Shown here: positions 21,257 through 22,804 of the stretch, one piece after another
How positions within the stretch are numbered: the stretch's first letter is position 1
Layout of the letters: each line of letters starts with the position of its first letter
Assembly: GCA_041750915.1 (NCBI GenBank)
Contig: JBGSYJ010000473.1
Location: forward strand, 1-22,804
Source: JBGSYJ01 sp041750915
GTDB lineage: Bacteria > Acidobacteriota > Thermoanaerobaculia > Gp7-AA8
Length of the DNA stretch: 22,804 bases
Reading direction: 5' to 3'
The notes under the pieces: generated by a model
Seen by the model: only the letters and a program-made list of their open reading frames with translations
What the model was told of the DNA's origin: nothing
Databases searched by the model: none
Translations under genes and position numbers: made by a program

Positions 21257-21288
21257 CATGCGCGAACTGAAAGGCTGAGGCGAAGAGC

Positions 21289-22804
21289 ATGGGAGCGATC
21301 AAGAATCTGATCAACGTCCTTTCCGGGGCCGCGGTCTCGTTCATGCTTCTGTCGTTCGTGTTCCTGTTCGTGATGTATTTCAACCTGCTCGACGGAAAGC
21401 TTAAGTCAAAGGCAGGGCGGGCATTCCTCGGCATCGGCATCGTCTTTACGGCTGCCGGGTTGTTCTACGGGCCGCTGCTTGCCCTCGGGCTTTCCTACCT
21501 CGCATCGATGTTCATGCTCGCGCACCTCGGGCCGCGTCTTTGGGACAAGAAGGTGGGACTGATGCTTCTGGGCGTTTCGAGCTTCGGATTCATGCTCGCG
21601 ATGTTCGATTCGGAGTTTTTCAAGATCGCAGCGAAGCCGGACAACGTTCCCATCGCCGCGATGATCTTCCTTCTCGGCTTCTTTACCTGGCTGGCGCTCC
21701 GCAAGGCCTATCTCAACGATCAGCAGATCCTGGCCGGCGGCGTACCGTGGGAAAAGACCGAGTCGGACGAGAAGCTGTTCACCTGGCCCGATCTGGTCTA
21801 CACAGAGCTGCTCTGCATGATTCTTCTCACGGTGCTGATGATCGTCTGGTCGATTGCGCTGCCGGCACCGCTCGAAGAAGCGGCGAACCCGACGAGCTCA
21901 CCAAACCCGGCAAAGGCACCGTGGTACTTCCTCGGTCTCCAGGAGATGCTCGTCTACTTCGATCCGTGGCTGGCAGGCGTCGTTCTGCCGACGCTCATCA
22001 TCGTCGGCCTCATGGCGATCCCTTATATCGATACCAACCCGAGGGGTTCAGGTTACTACTCGTTCCGTGAGCGGAAGTGGGAGCTCGGGATCTTTCTCTA
22101 TGGGTTCCTCGTTCTCTGGTCGTTCCTGATCATCACGGGAACGTTCCTGCGCGCCGAGCAGGATCTCGAGTGCTGGGAGGGCCGGCATTACGCTGCTGAC
22201 CAGAACTACAGGTTCGCGAAGGCGACGCTCGACGCGATGCGTTATGACGCGGAGCTCGCCGCTCAGCAGAAGCGCCGCGGCTGGGAGAATCAGCAGCGCG
22301 CTTATCTCGAGCAGGCGAGCAGAGTGGAAGAGCTGAATCTGACGCTCCAGCAGGTCACCCGCGACCGCGACGCCGCACTCCAGCGGATGGAGCGGTGGCG
22401 GAAAGCGATCGCGGAGATCGAAAGCCAGCGAGCGGACAAGAATGCGAGCATCGAGCGCCTCAGGACTCAGCTGGCAACGGTGGAAGCGAATCCTGCGTTC
22501 ATGCTCCTCAACGCGCCGCTGCTGGATTTCATCAGCCCGACGCTCAAGATCGATCAGATCATTCTGAACGACCTCTTCATCGATCTCAATTACATGCACG
22601 CGCCGCGCGTGGACCGCTGCACAACCTGCCACCGCGCGATCGACCGGCCGGGATTCGAATCGAAGGAAGAAGCCGCGCGCCTTCAGGCGGAGCTCGAAGG
22701 CCAGCTGGAGAATTTTCTAGTTCCGGCCGAAAGGATCGAGGACACCAGGGCGCGCGTCGCGCAACTCGCAACCGTCGCGAACGCGCGGCGCAACCTCAAG
22801 AACC
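21289..22804 (+). CDS. qcrC: Subunit IV-like / coiled-coil / cytochrome c fusion, 3'-truncated by window edge
   Basis: Open frame with no stop to the window end, 505 codons visible. Residues about 10-140 have four or five hydrophobic segments of unknown family. Residues about 165-290 are the cytochrome b C-terminal half (subunit IV): a helix at 171-191, the Qo motif region NPAKAPWYFLGLQEMLVYFDPW (here APWY replaces PEWY), a helix at 225-247 and one at 265-285. Residues about 330-420 form a charged coiled coil (VEELNLTLQQVTRDRDAAL). A c-type heme motif C444-T-T-C447-H448 follows. More heme sites may lie beyond the edge. It would complete the split cytochrome b and carry electrons from Rieske to an acceptor outside the cytoplasm. 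GAGG upstream of the ATG is a weak RBS. In Bacillus the analogous QcrC is subunit IV fused to one cytochrome c; the extra N-terminal helices and coiled coil are additions. Confidence 0.85.
   Translation, partial: MGAIKNLINVLSGAAVSFMLLSFVFLFVMYFNLLDGKLKSKAGRAFLGIGIVFTAAGLFYGPLLALGLSYLASMFMLAHLGPRLWDKKVGLMLLGVSSFGFMLAMFDSEFFKIAAKPDNVPIAAMIFLLGFFTWLALRKAYLNDQQILAGGVPWEKTESDEKLFTWPDLVYTELLCMILLTVLMIVWSIALPAPLEEAANPTSSPNPAKAPWYFLGLQEMLVYFDPWLAGVVLPTLIIVGLMAIPYIDTNPRGSGYYSFRERKWELGIFLYGFLVLWSFLIITGTFLRAEQDLECWEGRHYAADQNYRFAKATLDAMRYDAELAAQQKRRGWENQQRAYLEQASRVEELNLTLQQVTRDRDAALQRMERWRKAIAEIESQRADKNASIERLRTQLATVEANPAFMLLNAPLLDFISPTLKIDQIILNDLFIDLNYMHAPRVDRCTTCHRAIDRPGFESKEEAARLQAELEGQLENFLVPAERIEDTRARVAQLATVANARRNLKN

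Overview
The window comes from a GC-rich bacterial chromosome with short intergenic gaps, frequent ATGA overlaps, and GTG/TTG starts. It carries a signal-peptide-bearing LysM/amidase cell-wall hydrolase, a chemosensory operon with HEAT-repeat and PATAN (DUF4388) proteins, and a menaquinol-type cytochrome bc complex. This gene mix resembles Acidobacteriota or a former deltaproteobacterial lineage. That placement is inference: no rRNA or other phylogenetic marker was available to settle it.

Layout. (1) 1-4096, housekeeping genes: the 3' part of gatA with a hairpin terminator inside an inverted-repeat element, an exported N-acetylmuramoyl-L-alanine amidase, then ribH and nusB overlapping by ATGA. 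(2) 4362-16183, a long one-directional chemosensory cluster: PATAN/pseudo-receiver/GAF protein, CheY-like receiver, cheA, ExeA-type AAA ATPase, cheW, a receiver lacking its phospho-acceptor Asp, a 747-residue HEAT protein, cheR, cheB, then (behind a palindromic repeat and its own promoter) a coiled-coil/GAF protein and a canonical cheY. No chemoreceptor, CheD, CheC/X/Z, flagellar or pilus gene is present. (3) 16184-18155: a ZIP-family transporter on the minus strand convergent with cheY, a heptanucleotide repeat block between them, and a four-cluster ferredoxin. (4) 18156-19684: a membrane-anchored HEAT protein and a VapBC-type toxin-antitoxin pair whose promoter, operator and start codon coincide. 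(5) 19780-end: a qcrABC-like operon of Rieske protein, cytochrome b6-type subunit, and an open-ended protein fusing a subunit-IV-like membrane part, a coiled coil and a c-type heme site.

How it works together. The chemosensory genes can supply kinase (CheA), coupling (CheW), adaptation (CheR/CheB) and output (two intact receivers); the two degenerate receivers, HEAT scaffold and AAA ATPase suggest an output other than simple flagellar switching. The bc operon would pass electrons from (mena)quinol through Rieske and heme c to a downstream acceptor outside the window.

The most interesting points are the non-standard parts of the chemosensory operon, the b6-type cytochrome with a Cys at the position that binds the extra covalent heme, the coiled-coil/heme c fusion, and two families of palindromic intergenic repeats, one built of a 7-base unit varying almost only by C/G at one position.
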